From the NCBI GenBank assembly GCA_963920635.1, contig OY987302.1:35749278-35813277 (forward strand): a stretch of 64,000 nt of DNA, read 5' to 3'. The notes beneath the pieces are model-generated. The model ran no database searches and was not told the DNA's origin. It was given only the letters and a program-made list of their open reading frames with translations. Below, in pieces: positions 1-11,361 of this stretch (the first letter of the stretch is position 1; every line of letters begins with the position of its first letter). The translations under genes and the position numbers were made by a program. Origin of the DNA: Pseudeuparius sepicola. Its lineage: Eukaryota; Arthropoda; Insecta; Coleoptera; Anthribidae.

Positions 1-235
1 CGCCTCCGAACCCAGAGTCGAAACAAGTTCGCTACGGCTCGACAAAAAGGGGAAATTTCTGACAATCTCGCGACATTTTAGAAATAATTTAATGGGGCGC
101 TTAGATTGTGATTAGTTCTGGGCGTCAAGCGTTTATCAAAACAAACCTGTCTATAGGTTCTGACGTCATTGCCCTGGGCCCATAACCTGAGTATATATTC
201 GCAGCGTAGCTTTCTTTAATAAAGAGCAAAAATGG
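1..235 (+). other. LTR-like fragment, cut by the window start
   Basis: The stretch has a TATA-like GTATATATTC at 191-200 followed closely by AATAAA at 218-223, the order expected for the U3/R part of an LTR. The left side is outside the window, no partner LTR was found, and no coding sequence is attached. It could equally be a promoter-like fragment of another repeat. Confidence 0.3.
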
Positions 236-1305
236 GTAACCGAAAATAGATTATATTTATTTATTTATGTCATTTATACAACTTATATTTTTTGTTAATA
301 ATAATAAACACATATCCATAACTATCGATATACAAAGCTGCCAAGTTATAATAATGATACATCATTATATTCTAACAGGAAATATTCGGATACAGAAACT
401 AAAGTCGAGCTTAGGTACTTTTTGAGGTGGTGGATGTTTTCTATGCCTTCTTTCAAGAAGTGTTCTTGGACTAAACCTAGCTGATACCTACAAATTTACT
501 TAACAAACTCTTTACCTTTTAGGGCCACCTTTTCAACATGGTTAACCCGGAGGTTTCAATTTAGATGGGTAAACAATGATGCCAGATGAAAATTTGAAAT
601 GATGGTAAAATTTTAGTCAAAATAGCGGTAGAAAACGGTAGATTCTAAAAGCGCATGCGCATGCAAATGGCGGCGACGTTAATTAATTTCCACATGCCAC
701 ATGCACATGCAACCAGAGATACAGATGTGTGGCAGGCAGATACTGTCGACTTAGCATTATCCAAGAGGTATAAAAATAATACTCCTATATAAAAATAAAA
801 TACTTTATAAAAAAAACAGAAACAAAATAATGTAATACTTATAACTCTATTGAAGTTCTAAAAATTTAGAGCAGTAAATATATTAAAAATAAATTTGGTC
901 AAATTAGGAAACATAAATGTGTTATCTCCACATTTTACATGAGAAATTTTGCACCAAAAATCAAAAATACAGGGTGATTCAGTTTTGTTCTGCGACACTT
1001 CAACAGGAGATAGAAAACCATAAAATAACTGCACTTTCTTCTATAAACTATATCATTTTAAGGTCTTATAAAAAAGTTACAGGGTGTTAAAGTGGTAAGA
1101 AAAATGTGGACTTTATTGGATATTTACCAAACTAGTTGAGATATTTAAGTCATATTTGGGTCATGTTATAGCGGCATAGGTTAGCATAAAACCTGTTAAT
1201 ATCAAACCCCTTGAACAACCAGTGGCGTAGAAGTGGGTAATTACTATATTTAAAAAAAAAAACGAACCACCTTGTATACCAATAAAATGTATTCAATTTC
1301 TTATG
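236..1305. other. AT-rich non-coding repeat sequence
   Basis: No gene is visible. The stretch contains the dispersed motif TACAGGGTG (near 970 and 1080), which recurs at many places in the window and seems to mark ends or modules of unclassified interspersed repeats. Confidence 0.4.
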
Positions 1306-1806
1306 TCAATTTTAATTGTAAACTAAAACGTTCTCTTAGCATTTTTTCCTATGTGTCATGGTTTCACAGCAAATTTGATTTTTTCGTATTTTTTCGAGGT
1401 ATTTCTGAAAAATTAACTTAACAAATCGCTCCATAAGTAAGACTCAAAGTAGAAAAAACGCGTTTCTTACTTTAAATACAGTAACTTTTCCCAATAAACT
1501 TTCCCATTCAAGGTTTTACTTTTCAAGATACAAAGCGTAACATTAATTGTATCTTCCTTAAATGTTTTAGACCCTGTATCTTCAAAAGTATAGCCTTAAA
1601 TAGGTAAGTTTATTGGAAAAAGTTACTTTATTTAAAGTAGCAAACACATCACTTCTACTTTACGTGTTACTTCTGGAGCAAATTTTTTTAAACATAATTT
1701 TTCAGAAATACTTCTAAATAGTACAAAAAATCAAATTTGCCTTGAAACCATGACACACACGAAAAAATACCAAGAGGACATTTTTGTTTAAAATTAAAAT
1801 TTACAC
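1306..1806. repeat. Inverted repeat (fold-back) of about 500 bp
   Basis: About 230 bp at 1306-1536 is matched by its diverged reverse complement at about 1571-1806. Shared blocks include GTCATGGTTTCA and CAAATTTGATTTTTT. The arms are separated by roughly 35 bp. There is no coding sequence and no clear target duplication. It abuts the hammerhead satellite on its right. Confidence 0.7.
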
Positions 1807-2162
1807 ATATACAGTTACTGTATATACATATGTGGCGTGAGCCTTTGCCGATCAAGACCAGTGGCTTTGTCCCACACCTTCGGGTGTGCTATTATTATAA
1901 TGATATACAGTTACTGTATATGGTCGACTATCACTCTTTTTGTTCTATCGATGTTTTCGGTTGGTTAACCGACGCCGTGGAGACGGCAGATGGCGGGTCT
2001 CGGTAATTGTGGCGTGAGCCTTTGCCGATCAAGACCAGTGGCTTTGTCCCGCACCTTCGGGTGTGCTATCATTATAATACTCCATGATCAATTAATTGCT
2101 TCGGTAATTGATTGATTCCTTATATAGTAAATCTATCGTCTAGGCACGTTTGTCTACCACTT

Positions 2163-2230
2163 GATAGTCGGGTGAGCCATACTGATGAGGGATTACCGTC
2201 TCGAAACAGTACTGTATATGGTCGACTATC
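2163..2230 (+). ncRNA. Type I hammerhead ribozyme, copy 1
   Basis: The core is complete: CTGATGA at 2182-2188 and GAAA at 2203-2206, with GTA at 2214-2216 as the NUH cleavage triplet, so cleavage is predicted after A2216. Stem II is GGGA/TCTC with loop TTACCG (one G.U pair). Stem I pairs CCATA with TATGG next to the core and GATAGTC with GACTATC outside, with an asymmetric internal loop of the kind used for loop contacts. Stem III is only 3-4 bp (ACAG/CTGT), typical of animal satellite hammerheads that often act as dimers. All of this is read directly; activity is inferred. Confidence 0.9.
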
Positions 2231-2460
2231 ACTCTTTTTGTTCCATCGATGTTTTCGGTTAGTTAACCGATGCCGTGGAGACAGCAGATGGCGGGTCTCG
2301 GTAATTGTGGCGTGAGCCTTTGCCGATCAAGACCAGTGGCTTTGTCCCGCACCTTCGGGTGTGCTATCATTATAATACTCCATGATCAATTAATTGCTTC
2401 GGTAATTGATTGATTCCTTATATAGTAAATCTATCGCCTAGGCAAGTTTGTCTACCACTT

Positions 2461-2528
2461 GATAGTCGGGTGAGCCATACTGATGAGGGATTACCGTCCC
2501 GAAACAGTACTGTATATGGTCGACTATC
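2461..2528 (+). ncRNA. Type I hammerhead ribozyme, copy 2
   Basis: This is the same fold as the copy 298 nt upstream: CTGATGA at 2480-2486, GAAA at 2501-2504, cleavage predicted after A2514. Stem II here is GGGA/TCCC, all Watson-Crick; the one substitution relative to copy 1 turns a G.U pair into G-C, so it preserves the helix. Stems I and III are identical to copy 1. Confidence 0.9.
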
Positions 2529-2924
2529 ACTCTTTTCGTTCTAATAAATAAAGGTAAAATGTAGTCTAGAAACTGCAAATACAATTTAAAACTGGGATTT
2601 CTTAGCGATTCTAAAATATGATTGGCTTGAATGACATCTTTGTTGTTATAACAAGCATCGATCTGGTCTACGCCATTTCAGTTTTCAATTAAAGTATTTT
2701 TTCGTAAAAACAGTCGGTTCATAATTCACAAATCTTACTTACTCTTCCATTTATCAAATGATTTATAATGATTGATTTAATGACGTCTGTTATTTATTTA
2801 CAGGGCTTTAATTATTGTCCAAACGCCTTTCACGTTCAATTATTTGAATGGCTCCATATAACTCTGATACCTTATCAGTTCTACGCATTTTTACATTTAC
2901 CTACGACTACCTGTCCAATCTAAT

Positions 2925-3808
2925 ATGGATAAATTACGCATAGCCAAAGCCTCACGCAATTCATGTATACAAGATATAAACGCACTAATCCAAATCGGTC
3001 ATAAATGTCAAACCGATCCGTCTCAGTTAACACTTTTTAAAGTTAGGTATAACCAAATTGAAGATATTTATACAGAATTTATTAGACATCATACCAAAAT
3101 TATCGCTTCTTTGTCAAAAGAAGAAAACTCTGATTATACGATAGATGAACAAGTCCGTGAATCATTTCTAAATGACTATTTCACTGTAAAAACGATTTAT
3201 GAAGATATTATTGCAAATCCGCAATCCAAAACAAGTTCTCCTCCTCGATCTCCTAATGTCCATGCCAACCACTCCTTATTTGAATTACCAAATCATTCCC
3301 GCGCTAGGTTACCTCAAATCGAGCTTAAAAAAATTGACGGGAATTACGCGAATTTTAACACTTATCGCGATTTGTTCGATGCTTTAGTTCATAACAATAT
3401 ATCTTTGTCTCCGATTGAGAAATTAATTATCTGATTAATTCTCTAGAAGGTCCTGCCCTCACTCTGGCAAAAGGTGTACCTATGACCGCAAATCATTATC
3501 AAATTTGCTATGATCGAATAGTAGAACGTTACTCTAATAGACGTTTACGCGTATTCGCACATTGGACTAACATTGAAAATACGAAAAAAGTCACGAATGA
3601 AAATGACATTGAAGGGATACGTAATCTGATTGATACATTTACTGAAAATTTATCTGCTTTACAGTTATTAGAACTCAATGTTGAACAATGGGACTTCATT
3701 ATGTTTGTAATGCTTCTTAAAAGATTACCGCAAGGTATTGTTTCCAAATTTGAATTGACTGTAGGAGATATAGAAATACCTAGTTTTTCCGATTTGGAAT
3801 TTTTTTAA
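2925..3808 (+). pseudogene. BEL/Pao gag, N-terminal part (frameshifted)
   Basis: Translation starts at ATG 2925 with a basic helical N-terminus typical of BEL/Pao gag. The frame breaks at about 3424-3434 and continues in another frame to 3808, through a capsid-like segment with conserved hydrophobic helices (an EQWDFIMFVMLLKRLP stretch). A further break separates it from the zinc-knuckle part that follows. It would have formed the particle of the element. The assignment rests on order and resemblance to the family, not on an alignment. Confidence 0.6.
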
Positions 3809-3834
3809 ATAAACGCTTCTGTTCTTTTCAGACT

Positions 3835-4497
3835 TTGAAATTTCCCACTGAATCAAGTCAGCCAGAATTTTCACAAGCTCGCGTGATACAACATAAATTT
3901 AAATCCCAACAACAACGAAATATATCGCTACTAAACGACGTTTCTGTCAATAAAACACAATGTGTACTTTGTCAGGCGAATCATTTCTTATATCATTGCC
4001 CTTCATTTAAAATTAAAAATCCTAATGAACGATATGAATTTTGTAAAAGAATTAACGCTTGCACTAATTGTTTGAGTACTCTACATACATATAAACTTTG
4101 CAAATCAAATATGCTTTGTCGACATTGCGGACTTAAACATCATTCCTTACTGTGTCAAAAACGATCTAATCAGACTAATCCAACGTTCAATCATCGATCT
4201 CCACCGCAGCCAGCGCAGTCGACTACGATCCGAAACTCGACGGAGGACAATGCCAACGTTGGCGTCCGGTATTCAGAACTATCAGGTACACGAACTCCTC
4301 CAATTCAAACGTCATCACCGCCGGGGCCTACTTCTATTAATTCAGTTGTAACTGCTGGTTTATCAGCCAAAAACTCCACGGATTTTCTCTTTACCGTTTT
4401 TGTGGAAGCGATGGACAACTTCGGGTGTTATAAAAAAATTTCGCGCATTACTAGACTGTGGAAGTATGTCTTCATTCATTTCAAAAAGATGTTATGA
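3835..4497 (+). pseudogene. BEL/Pao gag zinc-knuckle region
   Basis: The frame contains the Cys/His-rich block characteristic of BEL/Pao gag-pol: CVLCQANHFLYHC, then CTNCLSTLHTYKLC, then CRHCGLKHHSLLC, followed by a Pro/Ser/Thr-rich linker. These knuckles bind nucleic acid in the parent family. It ends in a stop after the expected protease region is entered; no intact DTG/DSG protease motif is visible before the RT part, so a deletion is likely. Confidence 0.7.
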
Positions 4498-4527
4498 CGT
4501 TTTGCAATTACCTTAAACCAGAGTTAT

Positions 4528-6138
4528 TTGAACATAGATGGGTTAGAAGATATGTCTACTACGGTTGAATTGGGTTCGGTTTCGCTCTCACTTAAACCAG
4601 TAGGAAAAACCAATCCTATTTTCGAATTTCGAGCCTATCTTCTTCCTAAAATTTGTAAAAGTACAATACCTCTCGATAAAATTGAACTTAAGGAGTTTCC
4701 TTACGATTTCTCCAAATTGAAACTTGCTGATCCGTACTTTAACATACCAGGCAAAGTAGATATACTACTTGGATATAATGTGTATCCAAAATTAGTTTGT
4801 GACGGAAAAATATGCAGTGGCAGAGGTGATGTTCCTACTTTGCTAAATACAGTATTTGGATATGTAGTGATGGGATCTACTGATTCCACAAATGTAACTA
4901 TCACAAATTCATTTTTTTCTTCTCGTTCTGATGATAATAACTTAAACGCTATAGTGAAACAATTTTGGGAAATTGACTCTATTCCACAATACGATATAAA
5001 GTCTCCTGAAGGTGAACATTGTAACGATTTATATCTTAAAAATCATTATCGAACTGAATCTGATCGCTATGTAGTTCCTATGCTTTTCAGCGACGAAGAT
5101 ATTCAACCTGAAGTCCCAGGTATAAGAGATTACGCCATAAAAAATTTCCTTGCGTTAGAAAAACGTCTTTTAAAATGTCCCGCTTTATACAAAACATATT
5201 GTGACTCTATCAAGGAATATCTCGATCTTGAACAAATGGAGACAGTACCGCCGAACGAAGTAAAACCGCCTAATAATAAATGTTATTATTTACCTCATCA
5301 CTGTGTGGAAAAACCCTCTAGTACTTCAACTCCTGTTCGCGTAGTATTCAATGCTAGTTTTAAAGTTCCCGGTTATGGATCGCTTAATGATAAACTATTT
5401 GTTGGACCAAAACTACAACAGGAGATCGTACAAATATTATTTAATTTTGGCCTTCATAAATACGTCATGATTTGCGACATAAAACAGATGTTCCGACAAA
5501 TATTGGTGCTTCCTTCTGAAACCGATTATTTAAGAATAATATTTCGTTTCTCACCAGACAACCCCATACACGATTTTCGCTTGAAAACCGTCACATTCGG
5601 TGTGACATCATCGCCTTATCTTGCCATAAAAACGCTTCTACAATTAGTAGAAGACGAAGGAACCAAATATCCCTTGGCATCCGATGCTATACGTCATAAT
5701 ATGTATATGGATGACATTACAATTGGAAGTTCAACTAGAGAGGGAGCTTTAGGCCTTCAACGAGAACTTTTGTCTTTATTACGCTTAGGAGGTTTTGAAC
5801 TTAGAAAATGGGCTTCTAATGAACCACAATTATTAGCTCATTTACCTCCTGATCATATTTCTCCTGAATCATGCTCTTTTGATGACAATTTATGTTCTAA
5901 CGCAACCTTAAAAATTCTTGGTCTTAAATGGGATTCGTCTTCTGACAACTTCTTTTTTCAGTTAAGCATTTCAGACGTGACATGCACCAAAAGGAATATG
6001 CTCTCGGAATTAGCAAAAATGTATGATCCTTTAGGCCCTTTAGGGTATTTATCGCCAATCACATTTCTTGCTAAACATCTCATTCAACGCTTGTGGAATC
6101 TTGAAATCGCTTGGGATGACACTCCTCCTAATGATTAA
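4528..6138 (+). pseudogene. BEL/Pao pol: protease remnant and reverse transcriptase
   Basis: The long frame begins in the region upstream of RT and contains the full BEL-type RT core: RVVFNAS, DIKQMFRQI with the first catalytic Asp, FGVTSSPYLA, and YMDD with the paired catalytic Asp, then the LRKWASN thumb-like segment. The family uses this enzyme to copy its RNA in cytoplasmic particles. The frame ends at a stop at 6136-6138 that truncates pol before RNase H. This is the best preserved part of the element. Confidence 0.85.
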
Positions 6139-6720
6139 TTGATTGATTAATGATGAATTCGTGTTTGGTTACAATTTCGCGCTGAGTTACCTAATATATC
6201 TAAACTTAGGTTTCCTCGATATTTATTCTCCGCTAATTATATTAATGTTGAAATTCACGGCTTTTGTGATAGCAGTTAAAAAGGATACGCCGGTGTAATC
6301 TATCTTAGAGATTTTGACCTAATTTCAAACTCTCATAAAATTACTTTCCTCTGCTCTAAAACAAAAGTAGTTCCACTGAAAAAGGTTACTATACCTCGCC
6401 TCGAATTCTGCGCCGCAGTTTTGCTTTCAAAACCTTGAATTACTATTGCAATAAAATTAATTTTGCAAAAATTTACGCTTATTCCGATTCTAAAATAGCA
6501 TTTGCTTGGATCGCTGCCTCTCCCCATAGATGGCCTCTCTTCGTTGCTAATAGAGTAACGTATATACAAGAAGTTTTATCTAACGCTACTTGGTGTCATA
6601 TCGAGACACATCGGAATCCCGCGGATATTGCATCCCGAGGTTCTCTTCCTAACGCCTTTCTAGAAAATGAGATGTGGCTGAAAGGTCCCTCATTTTTATC
6701 ACAACAGAATTATGATCAAC
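6139..6720 (+). pseudogene. BEL/Pao pol: RNase H region (broken)
   Basis: Three-frame reading gives the typical BEL RNase H order: HGFCDSS (with an in-frame stop just after), VIYLRDFD, TKVVPLKKVTIPRLEFCAAV, then YSDSKIAFAWIAASPHRW and FVANRV. A frameshift lies near 6435 and a stop at about 6279. It would degrade the RNA strand of the RNA:DNA hybrid in an intact element. Confidence 0.7.
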
Positions 6721-8185
6721 CCGCCTTTTCTTTGGACGACTTTCCTATTGAACTTCTTGAACAAAAGAAAATTACACTTGTCACTTATACTCCTAATGAC
6801 AATTTTTTGTATGTTCTGATCGAAAATAACTCTTCTTTTTCTCACTTACAGTGCGTTCTTGCATACGCTCTTCGCTTTATCCATAACATAAAAAATCCTC
6901 GAAATAAAAATATTGGTCAACTGTCAACATCTGAGCTTCAACATGCTTTATTCACACTTGTGAAATTTACTCAAAATTGTATATTCGCCAAAGAAATTGA
7001 AAATAATTGCTTTTGTAAACCGCTTCGCAAATTGAATCCTTTTGTAGATCCAGAAGGTGTATTAAGGGTAGGAAGTCGCTTAAGACATGCCCCAATTCCT
7101 TTCTGTAAAAAATATCCAATGCTCTTACCACAAAATAGCCGTTTGACTCATCTTTTAATAGAGTTTTATCACCGAAAATATCTGCATGCCGGTTTACGCA
7201 CTACTCATTTTTTGTTAGCAGAAAATTTTTGGATTATATCCTCAAAGCGCGCTGTACGCTCCGTTTTGTCTAAATGCATTCAATGCTGGAGAACTAACCC
7301 TCAACCCTACTCTCCACCAATGGGAGATTTACCTGTTTCTCGCTTATCCACACTTAAACCTTTTCTACATACTGGTGTCGATCTAGGAGGTCCGATAAAT
7401 ATAACAATGCACAGACACCGTGGCTGTAAAACACTTAAAGCATACATATGTTTATTTGTATGCATGGCCACAAAGGCTCTACATCTAGAGGTCGTCACAG
7501 ATCTTACATCCGAAGCTTTTTTAGCTGCATTACAACGTTTCTTAGCACGTCGAGGAAAGTGTATAGCATTGTACAGCGACAGAGGTACTAACTTGGTTGG
7601 CGCATTTAGAGTTCTAAAGGAATATTTTAAACACCTTCAGCCCCACATTTTGGCGGTCTTTGGGAGGCCGGAATTAAATCTGTTAAAACGCATATTAAAC
7701 GCGTAGTAGGTGAACAAATTTTGAAGAACTTAACACATTGCTAATCAAAATTGAAGCATTGTTAAATTCACGTCCACACCGTTAAACAATGATCCGAATG
7801 ATCTTAACGTACTAACACCGGGACATTTCTTAAATCTCCGCTTAATCCTTTCCCAGAGCCTAATCATACTACGACTCCCATCAATCGCTTAACCCGTTGG
7901 AACCTTATCCTCCGTATGCATCAAAGTTTTTGGCAACGTTGGAGTAAAGAATATTTAAATAATTTACACCAAAGAAGTAAATGGCATCGCGAACAAATCG
8001 AACCAAATATTGGCACACTTGTGGTGATAAAAAATGAATTATTACCACCTATGCAATGGCGTCTTGGTCGTATTATAGCGTTACATCCAGGTTCTGATAA
8101 GGTGACCAGAGTTGCGACAGTTAAAACTATAAATGGTGAATGTAAACGCCCTTTAGTAAAGTTGTGCCCTTTACCACTTAATTAA
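6721..8185 (+). pseudogene. BEL/Pao integrase (frameshifted)
   Basis: The region shows the integrase zinc-binding block (His residues near 7170-7205, then KCIQC near 7275-7290), the catalytic core with GVDLGGP (Asp) and YSDRGTN (Asp), and after a frameshift at about 7640 the HFGGLWEAGIK block carrying the third acidic residue. The C-terminal module, with QWRLGRI and a conserved end, is intact at 7916-8185. At least two frameshifts separate these parts. Confidence 0.8.
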
Positions 8186-8291
8186 TATAAGTTTCCTTAG
8201 TAAAGTTTTATTTTGCTAAGTCTTTCTTTCACTTTTATAATTTCTATATTATCAATTAATTTAAAATCACTTAGGAGTGAAATTTATTTTG

Positions 8292-8348
8292 GAAAACGCA
8301 TAATAAATTATGAATATTAATATTAATGCGTTTTCGAGGGGGCGGTAT
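8292..8348 (+). promoter_or_regulatory. Stem-loop plus polypurine tract before the 3' LTR
   Basis: A perfect 10-bp stem (GAAAACGCAT at 8292-8301, ATGCGTTTTC at 8326-8335) encloses an AT-rich loop and runs directly into the purine tract GAGGGGGCGG at 8336-8345. A TGTC LTR start follows at 8349. In this family the purine tract primes plus-strand synthesis; the role of the hairpin is unknown. Confidence 0.55.
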
Positions 8349-9403
8349 TGTCAAAAAATGTGAGATCTTGAATCTCAACAGTAGATCCAGGTCTCACAAT
8401 AGCGTTTTTTGTTAAAAGTTTGGTTCGTACAATTTGTAAGGTCGATTTGCTTGAACTATGTAACGTAGGTCAACAAGCGTATTGATATAATATGTATTTA
8501 AAAATGATATGTAAAACCAGTATCAAGAACAAAAAGTCTTACCCTTGATGCTGGGTCATTTGAAACTGGGTCCTGCAGTGTAGAATTGGTACGGAGGCCT
8601 CCTGGTCGCTGATAGTCGGTAGATCTAATAATTCTGGACGATGTTATCTTGCCCTCAACACATCCAAAGGAATTAACTTGCGTTATTGATACGGTTGGTA
8701 CGGTTCATGAAATCTCATTACAATATATATTTTTAAAAACATTACATTGATTTTTTTTATCTGTCTGTCAGAATTAAAACAAACAAACCAGCACATTACA
8801 TAACAATCGCTATTATTAAAAATGCAAGGTTCTGGACGCAACAAGTCGCTGTCTAAGATGATACATTTTCTGTGCGTTTTCTGTTGTTGGACTTCTGCCA
8901 CCATGATATGGACTTACTGACTGGCAGGCTTCTGTTTTCAGACCTGTATAAGGTTGCAAAAAATGCAGTATTTTGAGATGGCACAGAGAAAAACACTCTG
9001 AATATTTTTGTGTGAGATCATCTTTGCACACCAACAGTTTCAGTGGTCCTGTTGGCAATTCAACTATTTTTCGACTTTTTACTGATGCATAATGGGTTTT
9101 GTTCCGGGTTCCGTATTGCGTTTCGGCAAAATTCACGCAGTTTGACAAGTATTGTTGAAAGTGCGCGAACGATTCATAGACGCCGCAATTAGACAAGGTC
9201 AAGAAAATCATATTTATGTTTAAATAATAATTAATTATGATATTGTTTTGTTTGTCCAGGTTGAAATCTTGACAATTTCGTAAACTCCAGAAAAAGCATT
9301 TAATTTTCTTTTACCCCGGAGAAATTGGTTTTAAACCCGGAGCCCGGAGAGTAGGCATAAATACCCGGAGACTCCGGGTAAAACCAGGAGAGGTGGCAAC
9401 CCT
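8349..9403. other. Probable 3' LTR remnant, then an unclassified repeat with a hAT-like end
   Basis: From 8349 the sequence should be the BEL 3' LTR but its right end could not be fixed. At 9300-9403 repeated CCCGGAG blocks lead to a minus-strand terminus reading TAGGGTTGCCACC, which resembles hAT-type termini (CAGGGTTGCC). A minus-strand open stretch at 8816-9211 with several Cys and His residues was not recognised. No partner terminus was found. Confidence 0.25.
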
Positions 9404-10194
9404 ATTAGCTTTTCACATACCTTTTCACATAATGTGAAAAGCACATGTGGCCACACTTCATCAAAGGTGAGATATGACTGCCTTTCCTTGATTTAATAGA
9501 TACAAATAACCATTATTGCATTTATGAGCTTTCTACAATATAGATTAACACAAGTAAATTGCTTACCTTCTTACAAACATGTACAAATCTTTATTAAGTT
9601 TGATATCTTCTCGTCACGAGGTTATGTTCTGATTGCTTTGAAACCCTTGTAGGGCTTTTCTTTTCGGTTGCTTGCTACACCTTTCTCCTGCATATCCATC
9701 GCTTGCCTAGTTGTAGAATCGCACGAAAGGTCTTAGTCGTCCACCTGGGTTACTCGACTATCGGATCAACCCAACGAGGCTGTGTAGGCCCCTACCTGGT
9801 GTAGGTACGACTGAAGCAAAACTACATTCCGCACAAGGAGCCTTGAGGAGGCCAGCAACCAAGCTAAGTGTAGATATATGTTAGTTATCAGCTTCCGAAG
9901 TATTTTGCACGTCGGCACACTAGAATTTACACTCACTGCACCTGTGTAAGATTCCCACATTATCTACAGTGTTGGCTTCGCACATTTATTTACCTCACTA
10001 AAGTAGCTTTGACATGTGCTTATCGCTTAGTTTGTGTACTTTACTCTCAGGGTAGGCTATTTTCTTTATTCGCTTATGTACCTACTTTGGTCGGCACTCG
10101 TACAGGTCGGACATGGGCGTTGATTTCTCGTAATAATAACCAGTACAATATTGTGAACAGAGGAAAGAAAAACTAAACTGAAAAAGAGGTACTC
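9404..10194. other. Non-coding repeat sequence
   Basis: No gene is seen. The segment 10110-10190 is repeated at 22925-23010 (shared start GGTCGGAC and the block AATAACCAGTA), so it may be the 5' UTR of the non-LTR element that follows or a separate dispersed repeat. Confidence 0.3.
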
Positions 10195-10248
10195 TTAAAT
10201 TACTAACACACTCTGTTATAGCCTTTTCCTTCTGACAAGTTAAAGACA

Positions 10249-11361
10249 ATGGACCAGGACTCAGGAGGGACGGAACTCCCGGACCCCCCGGACTTGACTA
10301 ATACTAATCCTAGGACTGAAACTAAGCATATATACACATATACCGGGCCCCTTCGAGGTATACATCCAATCTAACTAAAACCAAAATATAGGTAATTATA
10401 ACTTTCTTTGTATTGCAAGAGACCTACAAAAACTAACTATAGACTCATATAAAAAGTACACAAAAAAGGTCGTAATCGCATTAGTGTGGAATTCAAAACC
10501 TATAAACAGGCCAATCAAATAAGACCTTTATTGAAAAAGGATATGAGATCTTTATTCCATTGAACAAAGTTACTTAAGGGAATAGTAAGATGGGTAAACA
10601 AATCAATGACTGAACATGAATTAGTTAATAATACTATCCCCTGCTCAGTTAACAGTGAAATAATTAATGTACGACGGCTCCTAATACATGATAAAAACTC
10701 ACAAGAACCAAATTTTATCTCAACCCAAACTATATGTCTTCCGAGGGAAGTGAAAATCTTTATAATATTCCCGTCATACAATCCTATAACTGTCTAATGT
10801 AGGGGCACACAAAAAAAATTGTAAAAACAAAAATAATATATGTCAGAATTGTAGTTCTACAAAAGATGAAAATCACCGGAAACATGTTCAAAAATGTGTA
10901 AACATTGCGGAAGTACTAATCCTAATAGTACAGACAGGTCTTGTCCAGAATACTCTCGGCAAAAACTATTAAAATAGCTATGGCTTCAGATAATCTCACC
11001 TTTTTTTAGGCTAATGAAAAAAGACTCTCTTATTCCCAAGTAACTAGGAAAAAAACGGAGAGTTGAGACTCACCCTGGCTATAATATAACCGAACATAAC
11101 AGTGCTCTGTTTTACCCAGATGGCAGAGTCCCATCCTCTCGAAATCTTTTGAACAGTCCATACTTCATACCTGACTCGCCTAACGCGAGAGAATCCAGGG
11201 ATGAAATAGACCAACAACTAAATCGAGACATAACAAACGCTGCCTCGAATCTTACAAAAAATCACAAGAAATCAGTCCTTGAATTTATTGCTACCCTCAT
11301 AAATGAAATCGACACAAATAATTATGGCCAACGGGATCAAGGTCTTTCAATGGAATTGTAA
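10249..11361 (+). pseudogene. Non-LTR ORF1 (gag-like), decayed
   Basis: A start at ATG 10249 opens a polar N-terminus that soon breaks. In shifting frames one can read an RRM-like segment including VNNTIPC and INVRRLL, then CCHC remains: CQNCSSTKDENHRKHVQKC near 10850-10905 and CKHCGSTN near 10898-10920 in another frame. The last open part (11149-11361) ends 35 bp inside ORF2, so the two ORFs overlapped. In the parent family this protein binds element RNA. Confidence 0.6.

Larger units (their letters stand above)
1831..2541 (+). repeat. Tandem satellite of 298-nt units encoding hammerhead ribozymes
   Basis: Two complete units are present. Measured between predicted self-cleavage sites they run 1919-2216 and 2217-2514, both exactly 298 nt. 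A partial unit at 1831-1918 lacks the segment that would hold the ribozyme core, and a short tail at 2515-2541 follows the last cleavage site. Each unit also has a TGGCTTTGTCCC segment followed by a hairpin closed by a UUCG tetraloop (CACACC-TTCG-GGTGTG at 1873-1888; a G.U-containing version in the other copies). Equal unit length equal to the cleavage-site spacing is what is expected of DNA transcribed into self-cleaving multimers, as in animal hammerhead satellites and retrozymes (established for such families). Transcription here is inference. Confidence 0.85.
2900..8400 (+). mobile_element. Decayed BEL/Pao LTR retrotransposon
   Basis: Gag, protease-to-RT, RNase H and integrase remains of the BEL/Pao type lie in order on the plus strand. 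A purine tract precedes a probable 3' LTR start at 8349. No matching 5' LTR was recognised between 2545 and 2925, so the element is either 5'-truncated or its LTRs have diverged. Multiple stops and frameshifts show it is dead. Its left flank is only a few hundred bases from the hammerhead satellite. Confidence 0.8.

Noticed and set aside
8816..9211. A 131-codon minus-strand frame as a gene.
   Set aside because: No recognisable motif, and it lies in a repeat-like stretch with a hAT-like end. It is more likely incidental or a degraded transposase.
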